Positions 17,634-26,330 of a DNA stretch of 64,000 nucleotides are shown here, in pieces. The DNA is taken from the NCBI GenBank assembly GCA_040752025.1, contig JBFMFR010000041.1:6047-70046 (forward strand). The letters are read 5' to 3'. Position 1 is the first letter of the stretch. Each line of letters begins with the position of its first letter. The notes beneath the pieces are model-generated. The model did no database searches. It saw only the letters and a program-made list of their open reading frames with translations, and had not been told where the DNA came from. The translations under genes were made by a program, and so were the position numbers. The stretch comes from JBFMFR01 sp040752025 (GTDB taxonomy: Bacteria; Chloroflexota; Anaerolineae; Anaerolineales; UBA4823).

Positions 17634-17663
17634 GCCACAGCGCATCTACGGGTGCGCTGTGGC
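17634..17663 (+). terminator. Intrinsic terminator after ECF/anti-sigma operon
   Basis: GCCACAGCGCA pairs with TGCGCTGTGGC (11 bp, 8-base loop) and is followed by TGTTTTGGCTTT. It lies 38 bases after the stop at 17595. Confidence 0.85.
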
Positions 17664-17757
17664 TGTTTTGGCTTTGGATTGAACCAGTTTTTTGCTGAAC
17701 TGGGTCTGCCTTGTGATGAGAAGTTGGGCTATACTATATACTCTCTGGAGATTCCAA

Positions 17758-18186
17758 ATGCCTGATCAAGAGCGCCCGATTCTGCTGATTGAAGACAATC
17801 CGATGGACGCGGACCTGACCCGGCGCGCTTTCGCCAAGCGTAAAGTGCTGCACCCGATTGAGGTGGCGCGAGATGGCGAGGAGGCGCTGGCTTGTTTGCA
17901 GAATTGGGAGTCTGGTAAGCCGCTGCCGATCGTGATCTTGCTTGATTTGAAGCTTCCCAAACTGGATGGATTGGAAGTGCTGCAATATTTGAAAACACAC
18001 GAGCGTTTTCGCTCGATCCCGGCCGTGGTTTTGACCACTTCGAATGAAGATGGGGATATCCAGATGGCTTACCAATTAGGGGCCAATTCTTATATCGTCA
18101 AGCCAGTTAACTTTGATGAATTTATGCAGGTTGTCGATCAAATTCAAACTTACTGGTGTAAATTAAATTTCCCGCCGCAGGCATAA
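17758..18186 (+). CDS. Single-domain response regulator (Rcp1-like), 1
   Basis: 142 aa from MPDQERPILLIEDNPMDADL; an upstream ATG gives an unsupported extension. It is a stand-alone receiver: acidic EDN, phosphoacceptor in ILLDLKLPKLDGLEVL, Thr in VVLTTS, Lys in YIVKPVNFDEF. The -NPMDADLTRRAF- pattern and C-terminal DQIQTYW are typical of Rcp1/CheY-like regulators partnered with phytochrome-type kinases, but no such kinase is in the window. The adjacent paralogue and HD-GYP gene suggest one signalling chain. Confidence 0.92.
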   Translation: MPDQERPILLIEDNPMDADLTRRAFAKRKVLHPIEVARDGEEALACLQNWESGKPLPIVILLDLKLPKLDGLEVLQYLKTHERFRSIPAVVLTTSNEDGDIQMAYQLGANSYIVKPVNFDEFMQVVDQIQTYWCKLNFPPQA

Positions 18187-18211
18187 TGACTTCTGATTTT
18201 AGGATGTAACT

Positions 18212-18640
18212 ATGAGAACCGAATACGACCGTCCGATCCTTTTGGTTGAGGACAATCCCATGGATGTTGATTTAACGCAGCGGGCTTTTGCGCGGCACAA
18301 GCTGCTGAATCCGCTGCAAGTGGCGAACGATGGCGAGGAAGCTCTAAATATCCTGGATCGCTGGAGGGGAGATGAACCGCTACCGGTGGTGATTCTATTG
18401 GATATCAACCTGCCCAAAGTGAGCGGGTTAGAGGTATTACGTTCCTATAAGTCGCATCCAAAGATCCGAACTGTTCCAATTATTATGCTAACTTCTTCAG
18501 CAGAGGATGGAGATGTCCAGAGCGCATATCAATTGGGGGCGAATTCATACATTGTCAAGCCAGTAGATTTTGATGAATTTCTCAAAGTGGCTGAGCACAT
18601 CGATCTGTATTGGAATGTGATCAACCTGCCTCCCCGTTAG
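18212..18640 (+). CDS. Single-domain response regulator (Rcp1-like), 2
   Basis: 142 aa, with AGGA ahead of the ATG. Receiver-only protein paralogous to the preceding gene: EDNPMDVDLTQRAF, phosphoacceptor in ILLDINLPKVSGLEVL, Thr/Ser in IMLTSS, Lys in YIVKPVDFDEF. It lies 25 bases after the first regulator, so the pair is a tandem duplication within one transcript, with the REC-HD-GYP gene 35 bases further on. Confidence 0.92.
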   Translation: MRTEYDRPILLVEDNPMDVDLTQRAFARHKLLNPLQVANDGEEALNILDRWRGDEPLPVVILLDINLPKVSGLEVLRSYKSHPKIRTVPIIMLTSSAEDGDVQSAYQLGANSYIVKPVDFDEFLKVAEHIDLYWNVINLPPR

Positions 18641-18675
18641 ATTGGCATCTGGGGATGGTTTAGCGGAGTGGAAGC

Positions 18676-20946
18676 ATGCATGTATTATACGTTGAAGACG
18701 ATCCATTAGATGCGGACCTGACCCGGCGGGCGTTACAAAAGAACGCACCGGATGTGCACATCGATATCGCTCGCACCCAGGCCGAAGCGGTGCAGCGCCT
18801 CGATTCCAGCGTGGTCTATGATGTCATGCTAACGGATTTGCGTTTGCCAGACGGCAGCGGTTTCGCTTTGCTGACGCATGCGCGTGAGCGCGGCCTACCG
18901 ACAGCGGTGGTGGTGATTACGGGCCAGGGTGATGAGGAAATCGCGGTATCGGTGTTGAAGGCCGGAGCGGATGATTATATGGTAAAGCGCGAAGCTTACC
19001 TGGAACACCTGCCTGCGACTCTGGAAAACGCGGTGGAGCGCCAGCGGGCAGAGGCAGCCCGGCGGGCACGAGCGCTACGCGTGCTGTACCTGGAAAGCGA
19101 TGCCCGGGATGCGCAACACTCCCAAGGGCATTTTGCCAGTCATGCGCCTCATATCCACCTGGATATCGTGTACTCGGTGGGAGAAGTGCTATTGCGTTTG
19201 CCCGCCGGGGGGCAGTTGGAGTACGACGCGGTGGTGCTCAACCACGAGCATACGGCTTTGAACGCTTTCGATGTGCTCAAAGAACTGCGCCAGGTGCGCA
19301 AACTGGATTTGCCGATCGTGTTAGTGACGGGACATGGCAACGAGGATGTGGCGATTCAAGCATTGCGGTTGGGCGCCAGCGAGTATGTGGTAAAAAGCCC
19401 AGGGTATTTGCTGCGGCTGCCGGGGTTATTGGAAAATGCTTACCACCGGGCTCAACTGCTGCGCGAGCAGGCAGCTTTGCGAGACAGCGAAGAGCGTTTC
19501 CGTCGTTTGGCGGAAAACGCCCCGGATGTGATCTTCAGAATACGGGTTATGCCGGATGTGCAGGTGGAGTACGCCAGCCCAGCTGTGACACAGGTCAGTG
19601 GTTTTACGCCGGATGAGTTTTACGCGGACCCCGACTTGCTGTGGAGAGTCATCCACACGGAGGATGCTCCAAAATTCGGCAATTGGCGGATGGGCCAGTC
19701 GTCAGGCAGGATACCAACTGCATTCCGCCTGGTGCGCAAGGATGAGGCTGTCATTTGGGCAGAAGTGCGCGGCGTGCCGATCTACGATGAAGCCGGCAAC
19801 CCGTATGCTTATGAGGGGGTTATCCGTGACGTGACTGAGCGCAAGCAGGCTGAGGAGAACATCAAGCGCCAATTGCAGCGTTTGCACGCCCTACGCACGG
19901 TCGATACGGCGATTACAGCCAGCCTGGACCTGCGGGTGACGTTGGACGTGCTCCTGGAGAATGTGGCGATTCAGCTGGGTGTGCATGCTGCGGACGTATT
20001 GCTGCTCAACGCGCCCATGCAGGTGCTGGAATTTGGGGCGGGTGTAGGTTTCCGAACACCTGTGAAGGAGGGGGAGCGCCTGAATCTGGATGAAGGCAGC
20101 GCGGGTAAGGTGGTATTGCAACGATGTACTGTCCAGGTTATGGGGCAGGAGATCATCAGCCAGCCGAAGATTTTGCCAAAGTGGTTGGCTGGCGAGGGTT
20201 TTGTGGCTTATTGTGGCACACCGCTGATCGCCAAGGGCCAGGTGAAGGGGGTGCTAGAGGCTTACCACCGCCAACCGATGGCCCCAGATGGAGAGTGGTT
20301 GAATTTCTTCGAGACTCTGGCCGGCCAGGCGGCGATCGCTATCGAGAACGCAGAGATGTTCGAAAATATTCAGCAGGCTAACCTGGAACTGACGATGGCC
20401 TATGACCGCACTTTGGAAGGCTGGGTGCGGGCGCTGGATTTGCGCGACAAAGAAACGCAAGGCCATACTCAGCGCGTAACCGAAATCACTTTGCGGCTGG
20501 CTGGCGCGATGGGCATCAGCGACGATATGCTGGTACATGTGCGCCGTGGGGCGTTGCTGCACGATATTGGCAAGATTGGCATTCCGGATAATATTTTGCA
20601 TAAGCCGGGCCCGCTCAGCGAAGACGAGTGGCTGATCATGCGCCAGCATCCTGTGTATGCCTATGAACTGCTGACGCCGATCGATTATCTACGCCCGGCC
20701 GTGGAGATCCCGCACAGCCATCATGAAAAATGGGATGGCAGCGGATACCCACAAGGGTTGAAAGGCGAGCAAATCCCTCTGGCGGCACGCATCTTTGCTG
20801 TGGTGGATGTATGGGATGCGCTAACTTCTGACCGGCCTTACCGCAGCGCCTGGAACCTGGAGCGGGTGTTGGAATATTTGCGGTCGCAAAGCGGCAGCCA
20901 CTTCGATCCACATGTCGTGGCGAGTTTTATCAAGCTGGTGGAATAA
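18676..20946 (+). CDS. REC-REC-PAS-GAF-HD-GYP cyclic-di-GMP phosphodiesterase
   Basis: 756 aa. Receiver 1 (1-120) has acceptor D54 in LTDLRLPDG. Receiver 2 (about 133-255) is degenerate, with Asn189 at the acceptor position (VVLNHEH). PAS/PAC (about 268-390), GAF (about 410-555) and HD-GYP (about 565-756) follow. The HD pair is H629-D630 in LLHDIGKIGIPD and the GYP motif is in HHEKWDGSGYP (682-692). The enzyme should hydrolyse c-di-GMP under control of phosphorylation and a GAF/PAS ligand. It is the third gene after the two Rcp-like regulators. The window's two PilZ proteins are possible receptors of the same second messenger. Confidence 0.94.
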   Translation: MHVLYVEDDPLDADLTRRALQKNAPDVHIDIARTQAEAVQRLDSSVVYDVMLTDLRLPDGSGFALLTHARERGLPTAVVVITGQGDEEIAVSVLKAGADDYMVKREAYLEHLPATLENAVERQRAEAARRARALRVLYLESDARDAQHSQGHFASHAPHIHLDIVYSVGEVLLRLPAGGQLEYDAVVLNHEHTALNAFDVLKELRQVRKLDLPIVLVTGHGNEDVAIQALRLGASEYVVKSPGYLLRLPGLLENAYHRAQLLREQAALRDSEERFRRLAENAPDVIFRIRVMPDVQVEYASPAVTQVSGFTPDEFYADPDLLWRVIHTEDAPKFGNWRMGQSSGRIPTAFRLVRKDEAVIWAEVRGVPIYDEAGNPYAYEGVIRDVTERKQAEENIKRQLQRLHALRTVDTAITASLDLRVTLDVLLENVAIQLGVHAADVLLLNAPMQVLEFGAGVGFRTPVKEGERLNLDEGSAGKVVLQRCTVQVMGQEIISQPKILPKWLAGEGFVAYCGTPLIAKGQVKGVLEAYHRQPMAPDGEWLNFFETLAGQAAIAIENAEMFENIQQANLELTMAYDRTLEGWVRALDLRDKETQGHTQRVTEITLRLAGAMGISDDMLVHVRRGALLHDIGKIGIPDNILHKPGPLSEDEWLIMRQHPVYAYELLTPIDYLRPAVEIPHSHHEKWDGSGYPQGLKGEQIPLAARIFAVVDVWDALTSDRPYRSAWNLERVLEYLRSQSGSHFDPHVVASFIKLVE

Positions 20947-20949
20947 GCA

Positions 20950-20970
20950 GGGGCGCACGCCGTGCGCCCC
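20950..20970. repeat. REP-like palindrome, copy 1
   Basis: GGGGCGCAC-GCC-GTGCGCCCC followed by TACG, immediately after the HD-GYP stop. Near-identical copies lie at 39680, 39734 and 50612. It could also act as a transcript-end hairpin for the HD-GYP operon. Confidence 0.75.
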
Positions 20971-20991
20971 TACGATTGGGGAAAGGGGTGT

Positions 20992-21888
20992 TCAAGCGGC
21001 CTGACGCATGAGATCGCGCAACAAGCGGTAGCCGATCACATGGATGCCTGATTCTTTTACGAATTGGCGAAGTTCTTCACTCTTAAAGGCGTGATAATCG
21101 GCCACCCGGCTGGGCCAATCGGGGGTGATAGCGCGCAACTCGGGGGTGTCGATCGATGGATGGATGATGAAATGGGTGAGGCCAGGCGATAAATCGGACA
21201 GGGCGGCCTTGGCCTGCTGGATGCGCTCTGTGGGCTGGTCGAGCGGCAGACCAACGTGCTTATCGAGCAGGGGAATCCCCTGCGCTTCCAGGGCGAGCAC
21301 AAACTGGGCGGCGAGGGCGGCGGTCTCGGCGTCCATGCCCAGGGCCTGGTAGCCGGCCTGGTCGTGGCGGGGGATCATGATCGGCAGGCGAAATTGTACG
21401 GCGAGTTGTACATAAGCGGGGATGAACTTGGGGTGGGCGACTGTGCCCATATGTGTATCGACATGGGTGGGGTCGATGCCCGCAGCCAGGGCGCGCTGCA
21501 CCTGGGCCTGGACCTCCGCCTGAACTGCGCCGGGGTCGGCGTGCTGCTGGACGGCGGATTGCGAACGGTGCAGGTAACCTTCCTCATCCAGCAAACCGGT
21601 GGCGGGATCGCGGGTGGAGACGGGCCCCCAGCGGTAGGCATCCCACTCGCTGTTCAGGGTGATGTGGACGCCCATGTCCACCTGGGGATGGGCGCGGCAG
21701 TAAGCGGCGACTGCCGGGAACCAGGGGCAGGGAACCATGGTGGCTCCGGATGAGATCAGGCCAAACTCGGCGAGTTCGGCAAAGGCAGCCAGGGAAGCCT
21801 GGCACATGCCGATATCGTCGGTGTGGATGATCACCAGGCGATCGTGCTCCTGGTAACCGAGTTTCTTCAAGACCGGGTTGGAGTGCAT
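20992..21888 (-). CDS. ChbG/YdjC-family carbohydrate deacetylase
   Basis: 298 aa from MHSNPVLKKLGYQEHDRLVI, chosen for GAGGAG upstream. Family motifs: THTDD-like HTDDIGMC near the N-terminus, the metal-binding H-V-D-T-H-M-G segment, and VHITLNSEWDAYRWGPV. The family removes N-acetyl groups from chito-oligosaccharides and related sugars. It is last in an operon with a phosphoesterase (11 bases upstream) and a GH4 glycosidase. In enterobacteria chbF (GH4) and chbG are also neighbours, which supports an amino-sugar or chitobiose-like substrate; no PTS genes are present here. Confidence 0.88.
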   Translation of the reverse strand: MHSNPVLKKLGYQEHDRLVIIHTDDIGMCQASLAAFAELAEFGLISSGATMVPCPWFPAVAAYCRAHPQVDMGVHITLNSEWDAYRWGPVSTRDPATGLLDEEGYLHRSQSAVQQHADPGAVQAEVQAQVQRALAAGIDPTHVDTHMGTVAHPKFIPAYVQLAVQFRLPIMIPRHDQAGYQALGMDAETAALAAQFVLALEAQGIPLLDKHVGLPLDQPTERIQQAKAALSDLSPGLTHFIIHPSIDTPELRAITPDWPSRVADYHAFKSEELRQFVKESGIHVIGYRLLRDLMRQAA

Positions 21889-21899
21889 GTTTTTCTCCT

Positions 21900-22769
21900 C
21901 TAGAGGCAGTAGTCTTCGTCCAAGATCTCTTGATCGAAGTCGAAGGTTTGGGAGGCCTGTTCCCAGATATCGTCCGGCAAAGGCTGGTCGCCAGGGATGC
22001 CGGCTAACTGGTAGGCGTGGTTGAGAAAGGCGCGACCGCAATTGCGCCCGCTTTCGATGCTGCGCAAGAAGGCCAGCCCAAAGCCTTCGCTGGCGGCGAG
22101 CAGGCCACTGTGGTGGAAAGCGGAGCGTATCTCATCCAGGTTGTATGGAACGGCCCGCACAGTCACCTGCCAGCGTTCCTGCTCCCAGTCCAGGAGCATG
22201 TAGCGGGCGCGCACATCCCCATCCAGCGAACCACCTACCGCCCCAGGGTTGAGAGCCAGCTTACCATTGCACTGCCGCCACCAGGGCAGGTGGGTGTGGC
22301 CGCAAACCAGAACGGGTTCATCGATCTGTGCCAGGGCCTGCTCCAGGCTGGCTGGCTCGGAGATAGGGAAAATGCTTTCGGAGGTACAACGGGGCGTACC
22401 ATGCACGATGCGGATAGCATCGGTAGCAGGCAGGTGGAGGCTGTGCGCCGCAGGCAGGGCGCGGAAATACTCGAGTGATTGTGGATGCAACTGTCGGTAT
22501 GCCCAACGCAGTAGGCCGAACTGGCGGTGTGTTTTAAAGGCAGATGGAGCCGCGCCAGCATCGAAGCGCAGCATATATTCTTCGTTGTTACCCAGGATGG
22601 CCCAACAGGGATGCTGGCGCAGCAACCGGACGCATTCATTTACCTGCGGGCCGCAGGCGGTATCCCCGGCTACGATTATTCCTTCTGGAGCAAAGGGTTC
22701 CATATCGCTCAAAACAGCTTGCAGAGCGGGCAAATTACCATGAATGTCGGAGAGCACGGCGATGCGCAC
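21900..22769 (-). CDS. Calcineurin-like metallophosphoesterase
   Basis: 289 aa. Metal-site motifs in order: SDIHGN (about 8-13), GDTACG, GNNEE, and GHTHLP. A GHTH plus ALNPGAVGG arrangement fits the YfcE/MJ0936-like phosphodiesterase family. It starts three bases after the GH4 stop and ends 11 bases before the deacetylase gene. The usual GNHE motif reads GNNEE (Asn for His), so one metal or catalytic residue is altered and the substrate is uncertain. Confidence 0.88.
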   Translation of the reverse strand: MRIAVLSDIHGNLPALQAVLSDMEPFAPEGIIVAGDTACGPQVNECVRLLRQHPCWAILGNNEEYMLRFDAGAAPSAFKTHRQFGLLRWAYRQLHPQSLEYFRALPAAHSLHLPATDAIRIVHGTPRCTSESIFPISEPASLEQALAQIDEPVLVCGHTHLPWWRQCNGKLALNPGAVGGSLDGDVRARYMLLDWEQERWQVTVRAVPYNLDEIRSAFHHSGLLAASEGFGLAFLRSIESGRNCGRAFLNHAYQLAGIPGDQPLPDDIWEQASQTFDFDQEILDEDYCL

Positions 22770-22772
22770 AGG

Positions 22773-24164
22773 CTATTTCCAAAACTGAGGCAGATGTTCT
22801 CGGTAGGTTTGCAGGTAATCATCCAGGACCTGGCGAGCAGTGTCTAGATCGGTGATGACGGGGTCGAGCAGCAGGCACTGCAGGGCGGCCTGGCGGTCGC
22901 CATGCACGGCGGCGTCGACACACAGGCGCACAACGGCCAGCTCACGGCGGCATAATTCGGCGATCGGCTCGGGGAGCGGGCCAACGTTGATGGCCTGCAC
23001 TCCAGCGCCAGTAATGAGGACGGGCGTTTCGACGATGGCGCCAGCGGGTAAATTGGCGATCTGCCCGGTGTTGGGCAGGTTAGCAGCCAGGTGGTAGTGC
23101 TCTCCGGCGGCGGCGATGTTTTCGATGACCTCCAGCGCGCCTTCGCTGTCGGCGTCAGCCAGGGCAGACAGGCTGGCTTCGCCGCGCACCAGGCGGGCAA
23201 TCTCAGCGTGACCGGCGCCGCGACGGCGATCCCATTCATCCCAATCGTACAAGCTGAGCTCGTATTTCTCCCAGGGCCGGGTGAGGGGATCACTGGCCCA
23301 GGGCAGGTATTCGCACAGGTGCTCGTCGCCGGGGATAGGAAAAATGCCGAAAGCATCGTACACTCGGCGAGTGAGCGGCTCGAAGACAGGGGGCATGGCA
23401 GCCCAGCGCCGGGCGAAAAGCGGGTAGAGATCCGCGCCGGTGCAGCGATCGCGCAGATCGAGCATCCAGGTGAAATGGTTCAGGCCGGCGGCCTGGATGG
23501 AGATGCGCTCCAGAGCCTGCACGACAACCTGGTGGCGCAAGGGGTTTTCTGAAGGCGAGGAGTGGCTGCCGGTGATGCCGGGCGGAACCTGAATGCCCAG
23601 GTCTTGCGCCAGGGCCATGCCGACCAGGGTGTAGCCGGCCAGGATCTGGTGGCATAAACCAACAACTTTGATGCGGCTGTAACGGGCGACGGCATCGCAG
23701 ATGCGCAGCATGGGGTTGGTGAAGTTGACCAACCAGGCATCGGGGCAGGCCTGTTCCATGTGGCGAACGATGTCCATGACCGGGCCGATGTTGCGAGCGG
23801 CGTGGGCAAAGCCGCCCGGGCCGCCGTTTTCGGCGTAGGGCTGGCGCACGCCATACTTGAGGGGGATTTCGTAATCCGAACGCCACAGGCCCTCGCGTGG
23901 GGGTACCTCGATGGAGAGGATGACGAACTGCGCACCGGGCAGCGCTTCGGCGTGGTGGGAGTGGGTGGAAATGTGCAGGCGCGCCTGCCATTCCTGGTTG
24001 ATGCGCTCGGCCAGTTGGCCGACCAATTCCAGGGTTTGCGGGTTGCGGTCAACCAGGGCCAGGTGGCTACCCTGCAGGCACGGGCTGCGCAAGAGAGTTG
24101 CCAGGGTGCTCAGGCCAAAGGAAGCGCTCCCGGCGCCGATGACGACGATTTTTGCGGGTAACAT
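22773..24164 (-). CDS. Glycoside hydrolase family 4 (NAD-dependent glycosidase)
   Basis: 463 aa, a usual GH4 length. Rossmann NAD site GAGSASFG (10-17), NFTNPM (147-152) and the metal-ligand Cys in GLCHQ (171-173), as in alpha-galactosidase/6-phospho-glycosidase members. GH4 enzymes cleave by oxidation-elimination using NAD and Mn. First gene of a three-gene operon with a phosphoesterase and ChbG-like deacetylase. Whether the substrate is phosphorylated cannot be told from sequence; the absence of PTS genes argues mildly against it. Confidence 0.93.
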   Translation of the reverse strand: MLPAKIVVIGAGSASFGLSTLATLLRSPCLQGSHLALVDRNPQTLELVGQLAERINQEWQARLHISTHSHHAEALPGAQFVILSIEVPPREGLWRSDYEIPLKYGVRQPYAENGGPGGFAHAARNIGPVMDIVRHMEQACPDAWLVNFTNPMLRICDAVARYSRIKVVGLCHQILAGYTLVGMALAQDLGIQVPPGITGSHSSPSENPLRHQVVVQALERISIQAAGLNHFTWMLDLRDRCTGADLYPLFARRWAAMPPVFEPLTRRVYDAFGIFPIPGDEHLCEYLPWASDPLTRPWEKYELSLYDWDEWDRRRGAGHAEIARLVRGEASLSALADADSEGALEVIENIAAAGEHYHLAANLPNTGQIANLPAGAIVETPVLITGAGVQAINVGPLPEPIAELCRRELAVVRLCVDAAVHGDRQAALQCLLLDPVITDLDTARQVLDDYLQTYREHLPQFWK

Positions 24165-24321
24165 GAGTGATTTTTACCAGATGGTTTCCAGAGGATGTTT
24201 TTTGCCTTCCTTCATGCGCAGCGGCAGGCGCAAGAAGCAAACGCGGCTGGCATAAGGCATGTCTTGTGCGGGAAGTATAAACCAAGTGATAAACTAAATC
24301 AATGACGAGACGGGCCACCTC

Positions 24322-24349
24322 TTGACAGGCGACACAATAATGGTACACT
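24322..24349 (+). promoter_or_regulatory. Promoter of the proS leader transcript
   Basis: A perfect -35 TTGACA (24322-24327) and a -10-like TACACT (24344-24349) are separated by 16 bases. Initiation would fall at about 24356, next to the ATG of the leader ORF at 24357, giving a leaderless leader peptide. Confidence 0.65.
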
Positions 24350-24356
24350 TTGGCGC

Positions 24357-24449
24357 ATGAAAGACCATTTTGGTACTCTCGCTCCTACCCCTGCGCCAGC
24401 GCCGGGCCTGTTTGATTGGGCTTTCGGTCTTTTGGGGTTGGGTAGATAG
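24357..24449 (+). CDS. Proline-rich leader peptide upstream of proS
   Basis: A 30-codon ORF ending in TAG that encodes MKDHFGTLAPTPAPAPGLF followed by DWAFGLLGLGR. Four proline codons (CCT, CCT, CCA, CCG) fall within seven codons (24384-24404), directly upstream of a prolyl-tRNA synthetase gene with a terminator hairpin between. No Shine-Dalgarno; the promoter places the mRNA start at the ATG. Inferred role: ribosome stalling when charged tRNA-Pro is scarce relieves termination ahead of proS. AAAGACC (24360-24366) can pair with GGTCTTT (24426-24432) across the proline codons, so a stalled ribosome would open that stem. I found no obvious antiterminator by eye. Confidence 0.68.
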   Translation: MKDHFGTLAPTPAPAPGLFDWAFGLLGLGR

Positions 24450-24472
24450 GGTTTTTCCCCATCGTTCTCAAT

Positions 24473-24511
24473 CGCCCTCTGGACTGAAATCCAGAGGGCG
24501 GTTTGTTTATT
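24473..24511 (+). terminator. Attenuator terminator between leader ORF and proS
   Basis: CGCCCTCTGGA (24473-24483) pairs perfectly with TCCAGAGGGCG (24490-24500), loop CTGAAA, followed by GTTTGTTTATT. It lies in the 5' leader of proS and after a divergent gene, so it cannot be an ordinary gene-end terminator for upstream plus-strand genes, of which there are none since 20946. Confidence 0.85.
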
Positions 24512-24524
24512 CAGGAGGCTATCC

Positions 24525-26309
24525 ATGCGCATGAGTCGATTATTCGGGCAGACGTTGCGACAGGCCCCGGGGGAGGCCGAGGTCGCCAGCCACCAGCTAT
24601 TGCTGCGGGCAGGTTTCATCCGCCAACTGGCTGCGGGGGTGTTCAGCTACCTGCCGCTGGCGCGGCGGGCGTTGAACAAGGTCGAGAACATCATCCGCGA
24701 GGAGATGGAGGTGATCGGCGGGCAAGAAATGACGATGCCGGTGGTGCACCCTGCGGAACTCTGGAAGGAAACCGGGCGCTGGTACCAGATCGACGCCGAG
24801 ATGGGGCGCTTCACCGACCGGACAGGGCGCGAGATGGTGCTGGCGATGACACACGAGGAGGTGGTAGCTGACCTGGTGCGCAAGGAAGTGCGCTCTTACC
24901 GGCAACTGCCGCTGCTGTTGTTCCACATCCAGACCAAGTGGCGGGATGACCCACGGCCGCGGGCGGGGTTGATCCGGGTGCGGGAATTCACGATGAAGGA
25001 CAGCTACAGCCTGGATGCGGATTGGGAAGGCCTGGACCGGCAGTACCGGGCTCACTACCAGGCATATTTCAACATTTTCCGGCGCTGCGGCCTGCCGGTG
25101 ATGGCAGTCAGGGCGGACGTGGGCATGATGGGCGGGCAACTGGCGCACGAGTTCATGTATCTAACACCGATCGGCGAGGACACGCTGATGATTTGCGAGC
25201 AGTGCGGCTTTTCGGCCAACCGCCAGGTAGCGCGCTTCCAAAAAACGCTGCCGGAAGCGGAGGCGCTGCTCCCGGTGGAAAAGGTGGCTACGCCGGACTG
25301 TAAAACCATCGAAGAGCTGGCTAACTTTCTGGGCGTGCCGCGCTCGAAAACGGCCAAGGCGGTTTTCCTGATGGCGACGATCCCGGATGGGGAAGCCAGC
25401 CAGGAGCGCTTCGTCTTCGCGGTGGTGAGGGGCGATATGGAAGTCAACGAGACCAAGCTGGCGAACGCGGTGCACGCCCGGTCGTTGCGCCCGGCGACCG
25501 AGGAGGAAATCCGGGCGGTGGGGGCCGAGCCGGGGTACGCCTCGCCGGTTGGTTTGCGGAATACGCTGGTGGTGGTGGACGAGGCCGTCCCGAATTCGCC
25601 GAACCTGGTGGCAGGGGCGAACGAGGCAGGTTATCACCTGCTCAACGTGAATTACGAGCGTGATTACCAGGCGGAGATCGTGACCGATATCGCCGCAGCG
25701 CAAGAGGGGGATGGCTGCCCACAGTGCGGCGGGGCGTTGAAGGGGATGCGCGGCGTGGAGGTGGGCAATATCTTCAAGCTGGGGACGCGTTACAGCCAGG
25801 CGCTGGGCTGCACGTACCTGGACGCGGACGGGCAAGCCAAGCCGGTGATCATGGGTTCGTACGGGATCGGCAGCGGGCGCTTGCTGTCCTGTGTGGCCGA
25901 GCAGCACCACGATGCCGATGGGCTGACCTGGCCGATCACGGTGGCGCCGTTCCAGGTGCACCTGGTGCTGCTGGTCGGCAAGAGCGGGGCCGCGGCGGGT
26001 GGCACTGAGACGACTGAATTGGCCAACCGGTTGTATGCTGAATTACAGGCGGCTGGCGTGGAGGTGCTGTACGATGACCGGGCGGAGAGCCCGGGGGTGA
26101 AGTTCAAGGACGCCGATCTGATCGGCCTGCCACTGCGCTTGACGGTGAGCGAGCGGGCGCTGCAGGCGGGAGGTGTGGAGTTCAAGCGGCGCGACCAGGG
26201 CGAGCGGCGGGTGCTGCCGTTGGAGACGGTCGTGACGCAGGTGAAAGAAGAGATGGCGGCCTTGCAGGCTGAGATCACACAGACGCTGTTCGAGGAGCGT
26301 ATGGATTAG
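24525..26309 (+). CDS. proS: Proline--tRNA ligase, bacterial type
   Basis: 594 aa with AGGAGG six bases before the ATG; a second Met two codons later is possible. Class II motifs are visible: motif 1 region (ALNKVENIIREEMEVIGGQE), motif 2 (FHIQTKWRDDPRPRAGLIRV + REF) and motif 3 (GSYGIGSGRLL). The YbaK-like editing insertion (about 220-400; RSKTAKAVF, GDMEVNETKL) marks the bacterial type, and the C-terminal anticodon-binding domain (VLYDDRAESPGVKFKDADLI) is present. It charges tRNA-Pro. Regulation is probably through the proline-codon leader and terminator immediately upstream. Confidence 0.96.
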   Translation: MRMSRLFGQTLRQAPGEAEVASHQLLLRAGFIRQLAAGVFSYLPLARRALNKVENIIREEMEVIGGQEMTMPVVHPAELWKETGRWYQIDAEMGRFTDRTGREMVLAMTHEEVVADLVRKEVRSYRQLPLLLFHIQTKWRDDPRPRAGLIRVREFTMKDSYSLDADWEGLDRQYRAHYQAYFNIFRRCGLPVMAVRADVGMMGGQLAHEFMYLTPIGEDTLMICEQCGFSANRQVARFQKTLPEAEALLPVEKVATPDCKTIEELANFLGVPRSKTAKAVFLMATIPDGEASQERFVFAVVRGDMEVNETKLANAVHARSLRPATEEEIRAVGAEPGYASPVGLRNTLVVVDEAVPNSPNLVAGANEAGYHLLNVNYERDYQAEIVTDIAAAQEGDGCPQCGGALKGMRGVEVGNIFKLGTRYSQALGCTYLDADGQAKPVIMGSYGIGSGRLLSCVAEQHHDADGLTWPITVAPFQVHLVLLVGKSGAAAGGTETTELANRLYAELQAAGVEVLYDDRAESPGVKFKDADLIGLPLRLTVSERALQAGGVEFKRRDQGERRVLPLETVVTQVKEEMAALQAEITQTLFEERMD

Positions 26310-26330
26310 GCCGGCGGGCGGTCCTGGCTT

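Noticed and set aside
24357..24525. T-box riboswitch in front of proS
   Set aside because: No T-box consensus or specifier-loop architecture; the leader is short and contains a Pro-rich ORF, favouring peptide-mediated attenuation.
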